From assembly GCA_017163975.1 (NCBI GenBank), contig JAFFSR010000264.1, forward strand, positions 5,552,501 to 5,616,500: DNA of 64,000 bases, read 5' to 3'. The first letter of the stretch is position 1. The number at the start of each line of letters is the position of its first letter. Positions 12,299 to 25,264 of this stretch are shown here, piece by piece. The position numbers and the translations under genes were made by a program. Under the pieces are notes generated by a model that saw only the letters and a program-made list of their open reading frames with translations, ran no database searches and was not told where the DNA came from. The stretch comes from Anastatus disparis. Its lineage: Eukaryota; Arthropoda; Insecta; Hymenoptera; Eupelmidae.

Positions 12299-13101
12299 CA
12301 CTGAGAGAAATCCTATAGTAAATTTAACTATAGATTGTATTAAAAATTACTATATTGTATAGTACGAGTGGGACATTTCTGCGTTATAATAAAAATTACT
12401 ATATTACATAGTAAAATTTATAAAAACAGATATGTAGAAAAAAATTTTTTTTTTTTGTTGTACCCGAAATTTTTTAAATTCATTTAAAATTTATTATTTA
12501 ATTTTTTAAAAATAATTTACCTAAGAAAAAACGGACCTGAAGTGGAGTCGAACCCGGGTACCTCGTGACAAAGCGTGAACGTTACCGACTGCGCCATTAC
12601 GACATGTTACTTATAAATTTCGAATCGTCTACAAATGTTACACAACTATACTTTCAATTCGGTAGAAAATTTTGAGGTTAGAAATAAATTTACAGATCAT
12701 CGACTCGACATTATTATTTGAAACAGTAAAATTTATTATATTCATAATAAAATTTATTATATGCATAATAAAATTTATTATATGCATAATGAAATTTATT
12801 ATATGCATAATAAAATTTATTATTTTTATAACATTAATTCCAACATAAGATATCAAATATTTTTACTCTGTCATAACAAATTTTACTATAGCATAATTTT
12901 TATTATGTAATATAGCAATTTTTCTAATAAGATATAGTTTCATTTCTTAAGCGATTGTTGCCAACCTTATCAAATTTATAGTAATATTTGTTATAAATGT
13001 AATAAAAATCGTTATAATGCAGAAATGTCCCAGCTCTCCTATAAAATATAGTAATTTGTATTACTATCTATAACTAAAGTTATAATTTATTTTTCTCAGT
13101 G
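12299..13101 (-). mobile_element. CACTG-ended non-autonomous element, copy 2 (inverted)
   Basis: Reverse-oriented copy of the element at 8824-9636, starting CACTGAGAGAAATCC and ending TTTCTCAGTG, again flanked by TA. It keeps the 21-bp minisatellite and the tRNA-like block (12536-12603). The two copies differ by scattered substitutions and about 10 bp of net length, so they are related insertions, not a very recent duplication. Confidence 0.75.
12536..12603 (-). other. tRNA-like sequence in CACTG element copy 2
   Basis: Same A/B-box-bearing block as at 9301-9370, on the minus strand. It has small differences in the stretch between the boxes, which argues against selection for a specific anticodon. 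Confidence 0.55.
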
Positions 13102-13169
13102 TAGTATTCATTTCTGAAATATTTAATATTTAACGATTATAAAAAGATTAACAACTTTTCTAGATTTAT

Positions 13170-15253
13170 TTAATTTTTAATTTTTCTTAATTCAAAACAA
13201 AATTTTGATACATGATTAGCGTTTTTGTGAGGACTTAAATTATACACAAATTTCTGAAGAAAAATCCAAATAAATTCGCATTTTACAGGCCACGATTGCA
13301 ATGCAAAAAGACATTGAAAACAGTCTTGTACTGCTACTAGTGGCTTTGAATAATGGTACATATGATTATTTAAAACTACATAGGCTTGCAGATTCTCAAT
13401 TTCACCATACCATATAATGTAAGGATGTAAATCTAAATCATTATCAGCGTGAACTGCTTCAATTATTCGTTTTCTTTCTTCTATTTCAGCAGGATTCTAA
13501 AATTTTTAAATTATGATTTTTAATGGTTTTAATAATTAATTTTATACTAATAAAAATTGAAAAACTTGTAGTTCAGATGTCGATTTGAATTAAACTAATT
13601 TAACATAGAATCTGTTTAAATACAATAATATGTAATTTAATAATACACACCTGGACATACAACAGAAAGCTGTCTATGCATTCATCTTTAGGTATAGTGG
13701 TTTTCGTAGATACTATTGTTTTCGATATGGCTAAGTATCGTGTCACCAACAACAAAGTTAATTGAGGAATGCATTTTTCTGTAACGTATTCAATATAATA
13801 ATGTATTTAAAGGAGTTAATATAATAATTCGTGTTGATTTATCATAAAATATCAAGATTAAAAAAGTAATTACCTTTTGAAATCAAAAGTTGATGCGTTG
13901 TTAAGAAATTTTGAATTTTCTTTTCTTTGCAGAAAGATATAAAAATATTATTTTAGCAATTGAAGGCTAGTCTTTAGTAAATAGTTTTTTACAATTCAAG
14001 GAATATGATGCTCCTAATTTTTGTGCTGCTATGAGATCATCAACTCTTTTAATAAAATCTATTTACAGCTGTAAAATTATTTTATTTGAAAATAATTTTT
14101 AATTTGAAAAAACTGTCATTCAAGTAAAAATCAATTCTTACCAAATTAATACCTAATGGTGGACATAGACATTGAAAACTGTTAAAATAGGAATATAATA
14201 TTGAATGATTTTTATTTTTTCTTCTTTCTCGAGTTATTAAATCAGTTCTTTCATGAAAACTTATACTCCATTGATCAATTATTTCAGCACTTGTATAGTT
14301 TCCTCTTTCTGAATCTGTCAAACACGTATACACTTTGGTAACTACAAATTAAATATAAAATTAAGTAATTATTTGTGAATTTATTATATATTGCATGTTT
14401 GTTAAGTTTTACCTTTAATACGTTCTTTAGAAATACTTCTTGCTGGCTCTATTATTTTTTATTTTATTGCCAAACGTCTAATATACTTATGGTGAGTGAA
14501 GAAATTGCCTTTTGCACTTACGGCATCACCAGTAGCAGATTTACATGCAGATCCATAAAATATAGCTTTACCAATCCCTGGAAAAATCTCATTCACTTCA
14601 TCAGCCAACGTCTCAAAACTTTTCGGTTTTATACTAAGCAAAAAATTAAAAGTGAAAGATATATAAATATACATACATACACATATATAAATATACAAAG
14701 AAATCACAAATACATTTTAGCAATAATAAATCATATAAATGTTTAATTGAATTTTTTATAAAATTAAAAAATTTTTATGGTATGTGTAATGCTATAAATA
14801 TTTAAAAGTAAACCATGTGACTTATTACGTTTAATAGTCCAAATCTTCTCTTAGTAAATATAACACAGCTTGATCATTTAAATGTACATAATCAATACTA
14901 TTATTATTTTTAAAATCATCCAATACAATTCTTCCACATACATTCTCTCTAGCGCTTAGAAATTTATAGAAAGGAGTTTGAGCAAAGGATAAATTCTCTT
15001 TTGTAATATTATCAGAATACTCTTCCAACATTTCGATACCATCGTTAACATTTTTAATACCATAAATATTTTCTGCGTCGTTAATATCAACAGAGTTATT
15101 TTGTAAAAGTCCTTTTTTATATGACAATTTAGAATTAAATTCAAGAATAGTCGTGAATGGATGATTGTTAAGAATATTAATGATTTCTGATTCTTTTAAA
15201 TTGAATGAATTGTCATCATTAACACCGTTTTCTTTTATATGGATAAAAAACAA
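13170..15253 (-). pseudogene. Decayed multi-exon transposon-associated gene
   Basis: Several minus-strand segments are bounded by good splice signals. 15253-14831 is an acidic open frame. About 14635-14410 contains LADEVNEIFPGIGKAIFYG and ends at a GTAAAA donor. About 14343-14146 (TERG-like SERGNYTSAEIIDQWSISF) ends at GTAAGAAT. Near 14060-13870 and 13790-13656 are further exons. 13500-13170 holds LHPYIIWYGEIENLQAYVV and a C-terminal QSWPVKCEFIWIFLQKFVY. The order and wording match uncharacterised proteins that accompany transposase-like genes such as the one at 11932-9930. In-frame stops near 14460 and 13950 show decay. Exon limits are approximate. Confidence 0.5.
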
Positions 15254-15689
15254 ATTATAAACATATTTTAGGTCAATTTGATATGCACTATTAATTTATA
15301 ATTAATCATTAAAAGAAAAAGTTTAGACGCAACAAGTCATCAGATAAATGAAGCAAGTTAAATTCTTGTAAAAAATCCTTCACAAGTGTCATTCTCGTAC
15401 ATTCAAAAGAACATTTACTTGAATATTAATTAGTCTTATAAAGATAACGTGTACGCACTGATACGAAATAACATTTCGTCATTATAGACAACAACTCAGT
15501 AAACAAATAGTGCGAAATAAGCGTTGACTACCTTACGGACACTGATTGTCTTAAATCGAATAAATCAATGTCTGAAACCTATAGCGAATCTCTCAACTCA
15601 TAAACTTATAGTTTCAGAGTGAATAATGTCCGTAATTATTTCAGTGTGTTATTAAAAAACATCAAGATTTGATTCGAAATTTTTTTTTT

Positions 15690-16119
15690 CTACCCTGGCG
15701 GCCCCGGTTTTTATCAGCTAACAAGCTATTCCGTCGGCACCCAACACCACCTCTGTGTGTGGGTGTTCCTAACACCCAACTTAAGTTTTTGCTTGACTGG
15801 AGATATGCTTGACTTTTTAACCACCCAATCCCCGAGAAATCACGGACTGCCGCGCTCCGATAACAGTCATATATAGATTTCTACGGTAAGTTCCTGCATT
15901 TGCCCATGCCAAAGGCCTGTGACTCAGGGAAAAATCCCCCTGGAGAAAACCTACGCTGGGAACATAAACCCAGCACAGTCAAGGATACTTTTTCAGATGA
16001 AAAAACGAGAGAAAAAATTTCAAGTGTTTTCACCGGAAATCGAACCTGCGACCGCTTGGAGCAAAAATGTAGAGACCGTATAAGACCACGCCTTAGTCGG
16101 TTACGCCACTGACGCTCTC
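15690..16119 (-). mobile_element. tRNA-derived SINE
   Basis: Read on the minus strand from 16119, the head contains GTGGCGTAACCGACTAAGGC (A-box-like) and GCAGGTTCGATTTCC (B-box) at tRNA spacing, followed by an unrelated body with a GGGGGATTTTTCCC segment. This is the architecture of a tRNA-derived SINE transcribed by Pol III. The head and body are clear to about 15885; the 3' limit near 15690 is a guess. Confidence 0.65.
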
Positions 16120-16134
16120 TTGATTCGAACATTT

Positions 16135-16256
16135 ATGAATTACAATTATGACAAAAAATAAATAATTTCCATTAAGTATATATACTTAAGTTATATAAGT
16201 ATATATATTAAGTATATACACTTAATGGAAATTTTTCATTTTTTATGTCACAATTG
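16135..16256. repeat. Palindromic MITE-like hairpin
   Basis: TTATGACAAAAAATAAATAA with TTTCCATTAAGTATATA on the left is matched by its near reverse complement on the right (TATACACTTAATGGAAA then ATTTTTTATGTCACAA), around a TA-rich centre. It looks like a short foldback element. Confidence 0.65.
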
Positions 16257-16939
16257 CAGTCAATAGCTTTTCGAATTAAATCTTCGTGATGTTGTAATAT
16301 AAGAACTTACTAATTTTTTTTCCACAAGGACAGTATATTTTATTCTATTTTCATCGTGTCCACTTATGATCCATATACACTGGCATGCTGTACAATTGTT
16401 ACAAAATTTTTTATTAAAATTATAAAAATCACAACATTTTCTCCAACGCGAAGATACTTCGTGAAAGAATAATTTTGATGTCAATAATTTGAATACCATA
16501 CATTAAAATATTTTAGGGTTCAATCTAGCTGCGAGTACGATTGAAATGTGTGACAAAATAATACAGACGATTTTCGGAAAATTTACGAAAATCACAACAG
16601 CAGGGTGATGTTTATTCCTATTCAAAATATCCATGTGGATAAACACAGATTCAAATGGAAATTCGCGTGACACGCGGATATCAAAGTGGATCTTCCACAT
16701 TGATTTCCAGATGAAATAACGTTGATTTCGCAGTAGGTAAATTTGTTGTTAAAAATAAAAAATATTTTTTATCAAAAATATCTTTCCTGCTATAGATTTA
16801 ATGTATGATTACCACATTTTACTCGTATTTGCAGTACGTTTGTCTTGACTGATTTTTGCTAACAATCTTGATAAATTAATCGGGCTGAATTAATTCTTTA
16901 AAAAAAGTGTGTTTTTTTAATTTGGTTATCTGCTTCAAT
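16257..16939. other. No firm gene; one possible exon on the minus strand
   Basis: A minus-strand frame at 16499-16320 is cysteine-rich (KFCNNCTACQC) and ends at a plausible donor (ATTA|GTAAGTTC, about 16310). It could be an upstream exon of the decayed gene at 15253-13170, but nothing confirms this. Nothing else is supported. Confidence 0.3.
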
Positions 16940-18650
16940 ATAGTGATCATAGATATTGTAGTGCCAAAAGTAGAGTACAAATTTTGGAGCAAATCTATCG
17001 AATGGTTTTCGTAAAATAGAAAAACAATAAAAAAAAAAAATTTTTTTTAATTTTAAAAACGCTATAAAATTAATATTATGCCAAGAAAATCAGTTTTCAA
17101 ATGTTTTTATTATTTTAACAGTGGCAAATAATTTCTATACAAATTTTTAAACAAATTCTTAGAGTAGTTTACGTAAAACCCAAAAAAAAATGAAAAATTT
17201 TTTTTTTTAATTTTCAAAATTCTTTTAAATTAAAACTGCGCCAAGAAAATCAGTTTTCAAATGTTTTTATAATTTTAACAGTGGCAAATAATTTCTATAC
17301 AAATTTTTAAACAAATTCTTAGAGTAGTTTACGTAAGACCCAAAAAAAATAAAAAATTTTTTTTTTAATTTTCAAAATTCTTTTAAATTAAAACTGCGCT
17401 AAGAAAATAAGTTTTTCAAAGCTTGTTTTATTAAGGCAATAACGAATAATTTGCATAATGATTTTAGAGCAAATCTAACGAATGGTTTTTGTGTAATCCT
17501 CTTTTTAAAAAATGATGGATAAATTCTGTCATCACAATAAGAATGTTTTTATTGGTTGAAGTAAAACATTATGGCGGAATAGCGCGAAGTTTAAAATTTA
17601 AAAATTTGACGATTAACAGCTAATGCTTGAAAAATTATAACCATAAAATTAATCATTTAACTTAATTATGCACATGCTTGAAAATTGTTGATGAAAAAAA
17701 AAACAAACGAAGTATCTTAAATTCATTTTCATTCATTTCGATTTTCATAACAAAAATTTAAATATTATAAATTTTATTTAATAGAAAAACAAACGTAGCA
17801 AGGCGTGCGAAGCGCGCTTGGAATTTGCTAGTATAAAAAAAATGAAAAATACACATTTTTTTAAAATACTCTAAAATTAAAACTGCGCTGAAGAAATCAG
17901 TTTTCCAAAGCTAATTTTCCTCAGACAATAGCGAATAACTTGCATACAAATTTTGGAGCAAATCTATCAAATGGTTTTCATAAAATAAAAAAAAAATGAA
18001 GAAAAAATTTTTTTTTCAAAATTTTCAAATTGCTCTAAAATTAAAAGTGCGCTAAGAAAATAAGTTAATAAAAGTTTTTCTTCTTTTGGCAGTCCCAAAT
18101 AATGTCCATACATTTTTTCAAGAAAATTCATCGAGTAGTTTACGTAAAATACCAGAAAAATGAAAAATCAAAATTTTTTTAAAATTATTAAAATTGCTCT
18201 AAAAAAAACTGAGCTAAGAAGATCAATTTTCAATAGCTTCTCCCCCAGCTAGACAAAAAAATAAATTGCAGATCTCACATGAGATCTCATGTATGGACTT
18301 AGAAAAAATTTGGCATAAAAATTTTCAATGCAAAATTTTCCTCGAAATTCAATTATAATATTGCATTTAAATATTTTATTGAGCAGAAATATGCTCTACA
18401 ATGCATACAAATGACTGTAAAAGTAAAAGTTCATATTATTTTGACATTTTTACACGTTTTTAAGTTACATGAGATTTTGGCATGAGATCTCACGTGAGAT
18501 CTCACGTGAAATTTTGCAGTAGGGAGATATTTTCTGGAAACCACTTTTTTCGACTCCCTGAGTCTAAATATGTACAAATTAATGAAAAAATAGAAAAAAA
18601 AATTTTATCAATAAAATGCTTTCTCTATGAGAAAGCAATATGCCAAAATT
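16940..18650. repeat. Degenerate ~165-bp satellite array, copy 1
   Basis: Successive degenerate units contain the landmark AAATTAAAACTGCGCTAAGA, then a run like ATCTATCGAATGGTTTT, roughly every 160-165 bp. The array ends in a conserved cap (ACTTTTTTCGACTCCCTGAG, then ATGCTTTCTCTATGAGAAAG). The same unit and cap recur at 20600-22415 and, inverted, at 28205-30015. Confidence 0.8.
18262..18523. repeat. Insertion bounded by GAGATCTC palindromes
   Basis: Where sister arrays continue with a GCATGCAAAATTTG-type sequence, this array has a ~260-bp insertion bounded by palindromic clusters CACATGAGATCTCATG (left) and CATGAGATCTCACGTGAG (right). It is probably a small foldback element within the satellite. 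Confidence 0.5.
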
Positions 18651-20599
18651 CAATCCAGGCTTTGTAAAAGCTTACTCTAGAAACTTTTTCAAAATAGATT
18701 CTTTTATGATTTTTGATTATTTCACAAAGGATGGCAAATTAAATATTGCTAAGTGTCGTAACCTTAAAATACAAGTGTAAGTATTAGCAAAATAATATTT
18801 AATTCATATAACATTTTGTAAAATTTTGTATAATCAGTTTTAAAATACATCAATTTTCGTATTAGTATATACAAATATTCTGGTTTAAAGCAAATTATAC
18901 TTTAATTTTTTTATACGATACAATATTTGTACATCATAAATTGAAAATTCCTTAAAATGTTATTTCAATATTAATGTTAAACAGTTTGAATCTTTAACAC
19001 ATTAGTTCATCATATAATTTTACATACCTTTAGCCATGTATAAAATTTTGCATAATATTCATAAATATTATTTATATACAGTAGTGTGGAAAAATTGAAA
19101 TTTTTTAAGTATTATAATTATTATTATTATATGAAACATGTACTTGTTAAGATACACGTACATATGATTGTCTTTAACTTGAATTACAGTCCGCGCTGAC
19201 CTATCGTCAGATTTATGTATGCGTTCCTGTATTTATACGCTCGCATTTTGACGCGTTTCTCAGATCACTCTGTACCTTTGTGTAGTCAACCGCTCACGTG
19301 TCTTTAACGACGCTTTTGCTTTGTATATTTTATACTTCAAATAAATCTAATATTTTATTGCACATCCTTAGTGAAAGCTTATTTACAAATCCACAACGCA
19401 ACAGTACTAATATATTAAATATGAATATTATTACAGTTCATCTCGAGAATCATACGGAGACTCTGCGATAGGCTTTGTTTGCTTGTACCGTGAAAACAAA
19501 ATTTGTGTTGTAAAGGCAAAGATATGTCCTGAACATCGAGTGCGTCTCAAAGATTACTCAGTTACCAATTTCAATATTAATTAAATAAAATCAAGGAACA
19601 GTTATAAAACTGGAATGCCATGACTGTGTAGCATCGACAGGTAATATTTTGATTTTTTTAAAATTTTATTTTACGTCGCTATATTTATGCCATCACTTCG
19701 ATGCTAATTAGCGACGGAGATCGTCAATGTGTTTGTGAATAAAGCACATGCATTGTATACAGTGTTGTGTCAATCGACTGCCGAGAGCGGGATTTGAACT
19801 CAGCACCCCGAGATCATGAATCCATCGCTCTGCCGAATGAGCCACTGAGGCCTTATATTTTGATTCATTTTATTTATATTATCATATAATATAAAAATGT
19901 TATACTAAACTATATATAAATTCATTCTGTAAATAATGTGCATGTATCTTTATTAGGTGGATGCAAACATGCAGTTCCTTTTTTATGTTGGTTCATCATC
20001 GTACAGAATGTCCTGCTCCCACAGAAATAGAATGTTACTGAAAAAAGTCGAACTTATCTCGTATAGGAACTTTAGTGAAATATGTAGCAACTAGTGAAAT
20101 GATGCCAACAAGTATTCAACTTGATCAAGTGAAGCTTTTTTTTAAAATTAATAATTGAAAAAGCAAAAGAGAAACAATTGGATAGTCAGTTATAAAGACA
20201 CAATTTTAAGTAAAAATTTTCAAAAAAAATGTTTATTTTTATATTAAATACTATCTGCATTCATCGAAAAAGATAAAAATTCTGAAAATGACACAAGAAT
20301 TATGTAATGAAAAATCTTTAAGAGGCAGTCGGGACTATTTGCCGCATGAGGGCGCTGCGGTCAGGTGAGAGAAAAATGTAAAATAATTTTCACACAGAGA
20401 TTTACAATTGACTGAAACAATAATAAACCTCTGATTTTGTCAATAAGTCTAACCATATATATGTAGAATAATTATTGATACTAATCTTGTTTGAAAAGTC
20501 TAAAATATTGTTGTAAAGCGAAAAATGCAGCGCGAGATAGAGCCGGCGTGAGCATATGTATTCATCATTCTTTAGTATGACTTTCTCTGTCGCACTAAA
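18651..20599. other. Intergenic; tRNA-like block, no supportable gene
   Basis: Mostly AT-rich sequence. A segment at 19190-19410 is GC-richer and contains AATAAA-like signals, but no LTR partner was found. A short frame near 19440-19580 loosely resembles a BEL/Pao RNase H region but is too short to call. The tRNA-like block is listed separately. Confidence 0.4.
19778..19853 (-). other. tRNA-like sequence (Met-type anticodon position), probably SINE-derived
   Basis: On the minus strand the 76-nt block has TGGCTCATTCGGCAGAGC (A box) and GAGTTCAAATCCCGC (B box), with CAT at the expected anticodon position. The acceptor ends (GGCCTCA and CTCGGCAG) pair poorly, so a pseudo-tRNA or SINE head is more likely than a functional tRNA-Met. 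Confidence 0.5.
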
Positions 20600-22253
20600 G
20601 AAAAAAACGCTGCCAAGTGCTTTGCAATGCTTTCTCATAGAGCGCATTGAGTTAGAGTAATTTGATTTTATTTTTTTAAATACGATTTTAATATAAATGT
20701 CCCTATCCTCTGTATTGAAAGCTGTCTTAATACCTACGAAAACTATATGAATTTTACTCTTTCTTAATTTTGCCATTTGCATAATGTGATTTTATGATGC
20801 TCTAAAATTAAAAATGCGTTTATAAAATTAATTTTCCCAAGCTTGTCTTCTTAACACTATAAGCAATAACTTGCATACAAATTTTGGAACATTTTCATCG
20901 AATAGTTTACAAAAAATACTAAATAATTGAAAAATAAACATTGTTTTAAAATTTTCAAAACGCTTTCACGTTACAACTACGCTAAGAAAACCAGTTTTCA
21001 AAAGTTCATTTTATTTAGGCAATCGTAAATAATTTCTATATATGTATAATTTCAAGCTACTTCATCGAGTAGTTTACGTAAAATACCAAAAAATAAGTGA
21101 AATTTTATTCAAAATTTACAAAATGTTCTAAAATTAAAACTGCGCTAAGAAAATAAGTTTTTCCAAGCTTGCTTTAATTAGGCAATAACAAATAATTTGT
21201 ATGAAAATTATTGAGCAAATCTATCGAATGGCTTTTGTGTAATAGAAAAAAAATGAAATATGAATATTTTTTCCAAAATTTTCAAAATGCTCTAAAATTA
21301 AAACTGCGCTAAGAAAATAAGTTTTCCAAAGCTTGATTTATTCAGATAAAAGTGAATAATTTGCATGAAAATTTTTGAGCAAGTTTATCGAGTGATTTTT
21401 GTGCAATAAAAAAGAAATTAAAAATAAAAAATTTTTTCAAAATTTTCAAAATGCTCTGAAATTAAATGTGCGCTAAGAAAATTCAAGAAAATTAGTTTTC
21501 AAAAGTATATTTTATTTTGACAATCATAAATAATTCCCATACATAATTTGAAGCTCCTTCATCGAGTAGTTTACGTAAAATATAAAAAAAATTAGAAAAA
21601 TTTTATTCAAAATTTTCAAAATGCTCTAAAATTAAAACTGCACTGAGAAAATAAGTTTTCCAAAGCTTGTTTTATTTAGGCCATTGCAAATGATTTCCAT
21701 AGAAATTTTCGAGCAAATCTATCGAATGGTTTTTGTGTAATAGAAAAAAAATGAAAAATAGAGATTTTTTCCAAAATTTTCAAAATGCTCTAAAATTAAA
21801 ACTACGCTAAGAAAATAAGTATTCCAAAGCTTGTTTTCTTTAGACAATAGCGATTAACTTGCATACAAATTTAGAAGCAAATCTATCGAATGGTTGTCGT
21901 AAAATAAAAAATAAATGAAAAAAAAAAAAAATTTTTCAAAATTTTCAAAATGCTCTAAAATTAAAAGTGCGCTAAGAAAATCAGTTGGTAAAAGTTTTTC
22001 TTCTTTTGGCAGTCGCAAATAATGTTCATACAAATTTTCAAGAACATTCTTCGAGTAGTTTACGTAAAATATCAAAAAAATGAAAAATCAAAATTTTTTT
22101 AAAATTCTTGAAATGGCTCTAAAAAAAAACTGAGCTAAGAAGATCAATTTTCAATAGTTTCCCCCCAATTAGACAAAAAAATAAATTGCATGCAAAATTT
22201 GAAGTTAATCCATCGAGTAGTTCTCGAGATCTTATTGGCGTACTGGATACATA

Positions 22254-22299
<46 letters not shown>

Positions 22300-22415
22300 G
22301 ACATTTTCTGGAAACCACTTTCTTCGACTCCCTGAGTCTAAATATGTACAAATTAATGAAAAAATAGAAAAAAAATTTTTTCATCGATACAATGCTTTCT
22401 CCATGAGAAAGTAAT
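20600..22415. repeat. Left arm of a ~1.8-kb inverted satellite pair
   Basis: About nine ~165-bp satellite units plus a (CA)n tract (22254-22294) and the terminal cap with TGCTTTCTCCATGAGAAAG. The whole arm reappears reverse-complemented at 28205-30015. Frames on the two arms encode nearly the same spurious peptide (starting MQMAKLRKSK), which confirms close similarity. TGCTTTCTC-like palindromes at both ends suggest that each arm is one large non-autonomous element. Confidence 0.8.
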
Positions 22416-22517
22416 ACACATGTTTACATCGGCTCTATCACGCGCAGCATTTTTCGCTTTACAAAAATATTTTAAACTTTTCAAACAAGATTAGCATCGA
22501 TAATTATTCTACATATA

Positions 22518-23597
22518 CACTGCCGCCGAGATACTTTTGCCCCTCTTCGTCTAAAATCGACTTATCTAAAAAGTTTTATAACTCTGGAAAAAATGGTCGT
22601 AGCCCAAAAATTCCAACGGGATTCGAAAGATTGTTGAAAATTCTTTCAAAGACTATTGGTTTGATATAAAAAAAAAACATTTTTTTCGTATCTCTTATCC
22701 TTGTTTAAAAAGAACTTTTTTTTAACTTTGTTTTGACTTTGTAAAATAGTGTTCAATTTTAGTAGAAATCGTTACATTAATACAAAACCAAATAGGTTTT
22801 AAAGCTTATATTTCAAAGATGAAAATGCAATGTCGAACGTCTAGATTCGACCTTTTAAACCAGAGTTATAAGATTTTATATTTAAAAATAAGGTTTTTTT
22901 CGATGTATGAATATCTCTGAATTTAAGAGGAATAGAAATATTTGTCAGAGAGAAAAAATGTTCCTTTTTGGTCAAATAATAATAATATATAATAAAAAAT
23001 TGATTTCGAAAAAAATTTTTTTTTTTGCCTTTTTTACCCACGTTGTTCAATATTTTAAAGAGTCAAGCTGTCTCAACTGGGCACACTAAAAATGAAATTG
23101 CACTTTCCAATCATTTTATTATTTTATTACGAAGATGTATTGATAAAAAACAACGTCCTAAAAAATTTTCGAAAAATTTAAATTTTTTAAAAAGTTATTA
23201 ACAAATGAAGTCTAAAGCCGTTTTTTTTTCAAAATTCAATTTCTCCGCAAATATTGAATGAAAGTTGATGAAATTTTCAGGGTAAGTACAAAACTATCTT
23301 CTATTTAAGATGAAATTTAAATTTTATAAAAATGTTTACAATTGTTGTTATAAAATTAATTTTTTAATAAACAATTGAAAATTTAACAAACTTCTCGGGT
23401 AGGTAGGAAAAAAATTTTTTTTTAAGGAATATTCTATAAAGTCTAAAGTATCTTTTCCTGAAAAAAAATTTTGGTAATATTCATAAACAAAAAAGTTACG
23501 AATTTTTTAATGCGGCGGGATGAGCTTGCGGCGCGCTACCGCGAGAGATACTTACGCGCGTTCAAGCGCTCAGCTTTTTGTACCTGCTTATTTATGC
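22518..23597 (+). repeat. Left terminal inverted repeat
   Basis: Near-perfect inverted match to 25380-26458. The inner edge includes GCGGCGCGCTACCGCGAGAG. The transposase start codon lies directly after it. Small frames within the repeat on either strand are shadows of one another and not genes. Confidence 0.9.
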
Positions 23598-23598
23598 A

Positions 23599-25264
23599 AT
23601 GAGTACTACAGATATTGACAAAGTTAAAGATTTTTATCTTCATGACGATGTGAGTAGGGTCATGCCAGGATCGAAAGAATACAAATCTGTTGTTGTTAGT
23701 GGAAAACGTCAACACAAACAGGTATGAAAATGAAAATATCGTCAGTTGTTTTATTTATTGCGCTTCGTTTTTACGCTTTACGAGTTTGTAATATAGTTCA
23801 AATAATTATATATCCAAGTACATAAAAGCTCGAAAATGTAGATTTATTATAAAATATTTCCTCTTTGATAAATTAAAATCTGTAATGATATGAGATAAAA
23901 TAGTTAGTAGGGATGTTTCAATTTCATCTTAATATTTTTTAGAAACGCTTATTATTGGGAAATCTTGCCGATTTACATACAGATTTTGTAAAGAAATTTC
24001 CGGAAGTAAAAGTTTCGTTGTCAGTTTTTAAAACTTTGAGGCCACCTCAGTGTATTTTAGCTGGTCCTAAGGGTACGCATAATGTTTGCGTTTGTAAAGA
24101 TCATGGCAATATCCGTCTAAAATTAAGAGGCCTCAAACAAGAACTCGCTCGAAAAAACATCAATTTTCAAACAAGTTATCGAGAACTTTTTATTGAAATA
24201 ATTTGTCCAAGTCAAACTGCAGCTTGTTATCTGGGAAATTGTGAAAACTGTCCTGGGACAAAGAAAATTCTCGATGATTTGAAATCAACTTTAGAAAATA
24301 ATGGCATCACAAGTATTACATTCAATCAGTGGCTCACAACTGACAGGTATTTGTTAAATATTTGTGTCTCAATTTTTTTAGACAGTAATTAATTTTCTAA
24401 AATATATAATTTTCTATTAGATGTCAACTACTCACACAAACTGAAAGTTCACATATTTTTATTAAAAATCTTGGTAAAGAGTTGCCGAAAGTTTTAAAAC
24501 ATGATTTTATTGCCAAGTCGCAAGCAGAATATCTAGAAAAATTGAAAAATTTACTGGAATGTGGTGAATATCTCGTAACTCTTGATTACTCTGAAAATTA
24601 TTCTTTTCATGTGCAAGATGCTATTCAGTCGCAACATTGGTCAAAAGATCAAGCAACTCTTCACGTTTATGTTATATATCACAAGAAGAACAATGTTCTT
24701 GAGCATACGAATTTTGTAGTTTTTTCCGAGTATATAAACCATGATGCCACTGGAGTTCACCTTTATAATTCGAAAATGATTGGATTCTTGAAAAATAGAT
24801 TTGGTGCTGAAAATATTAAAAAAATCTACTATTTTTTCGACGGAGCTGGTTCACAATATAAAAATAGATTTAATTTTATGAATTTACTATTTCATGAAGA
24901 AGATTTTGGCTTTGAAGCAGAATGGCACTTCTTCGCAACCGCACATGGAAAGGGAGCTTGCGATGGGATTGGTGGATGTGTTAAAAGACAAGCTTATCGA
25001 GCCAGTTTGCAGGGTGCTCAGATAACGGATACACGAAAATTATTTGAATGGGCGCGAAAATCCTTTCCTAAAATTTATTTTGATTTCTGTTCATCGAATG
25101 AGTATGACGAACATAAACAAGGTTTGGAATCTCGCTTTTCCCAAGCAAAAACAGTCAAAGGAACACGTCAATACCATAGCTATAAGCCACACGATTCAAA
25201 AAATATAACATGCAAGATTTTTTCTGATGATTCTAAGAGTACTGTTCAGAAAGTCTCTACTTAG
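23599..25264 (+). CDS. DDE-type transposase, three exons, ~456 aa
   Basis: Exons 23599-23721, 23943-24346 and 24421-25264 are joined by GT..AG introns of 221 and 74 bp. The joined length is a multiple of three with no internal stop. The start ATG is the first usable one after the inverted repeat. The C-terminal half carries probable catalytic motifs: LDYSENYSF (Asp about 231), YFFDGAGSQYKNR (Asp about 316) and FATAHGKGACDGIGG (about 348-361), followed by a conserved TVKGTRQYH. The N-terminal half has a CxxH/CxNCxxC-type cluster (VCVCKDHGN, LGNCENCPG), probably a zinc-binding DNA-binding region. These motifs are widespread in transposon proteins of insects, cnidarians and crustaceans. The role is cut-and-paste transposition; the superfamily is not assigned. 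Confidence 0.85.

Noticed and set aside
12638..12856. Peptide with repeated HIINFIM units
   Set aside because: Translation of the 21-bp minisatellite in the CACTG element; the inverted copy does not keep the frame.
16503..16700. 65-aa minus-strand frame
   Set aside because: No motif, no homologue recognised, no splice or promoter support.
19190..19580. Possible solo LTR and a BEL/Pao-like RNase H fragment
   Set aside because: No second LTR or target duplication could be found, and the protein similarity covers fewer than 45 residues without a catalytic motif.
20402..20782. 126-aa frame starting MQMAKLRKSK, also at 29830-30027
   Set aside because: Lies in the inverted satellite arms; the two copies diverge in frame and have no recognisable domain.
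22841..23050. Small frames in the terminal repeats, also at 25902-26129
   Set aside because: Shadow translations of the same inverted repeat; low complexity, Phe/Tyr/Lys-rich.
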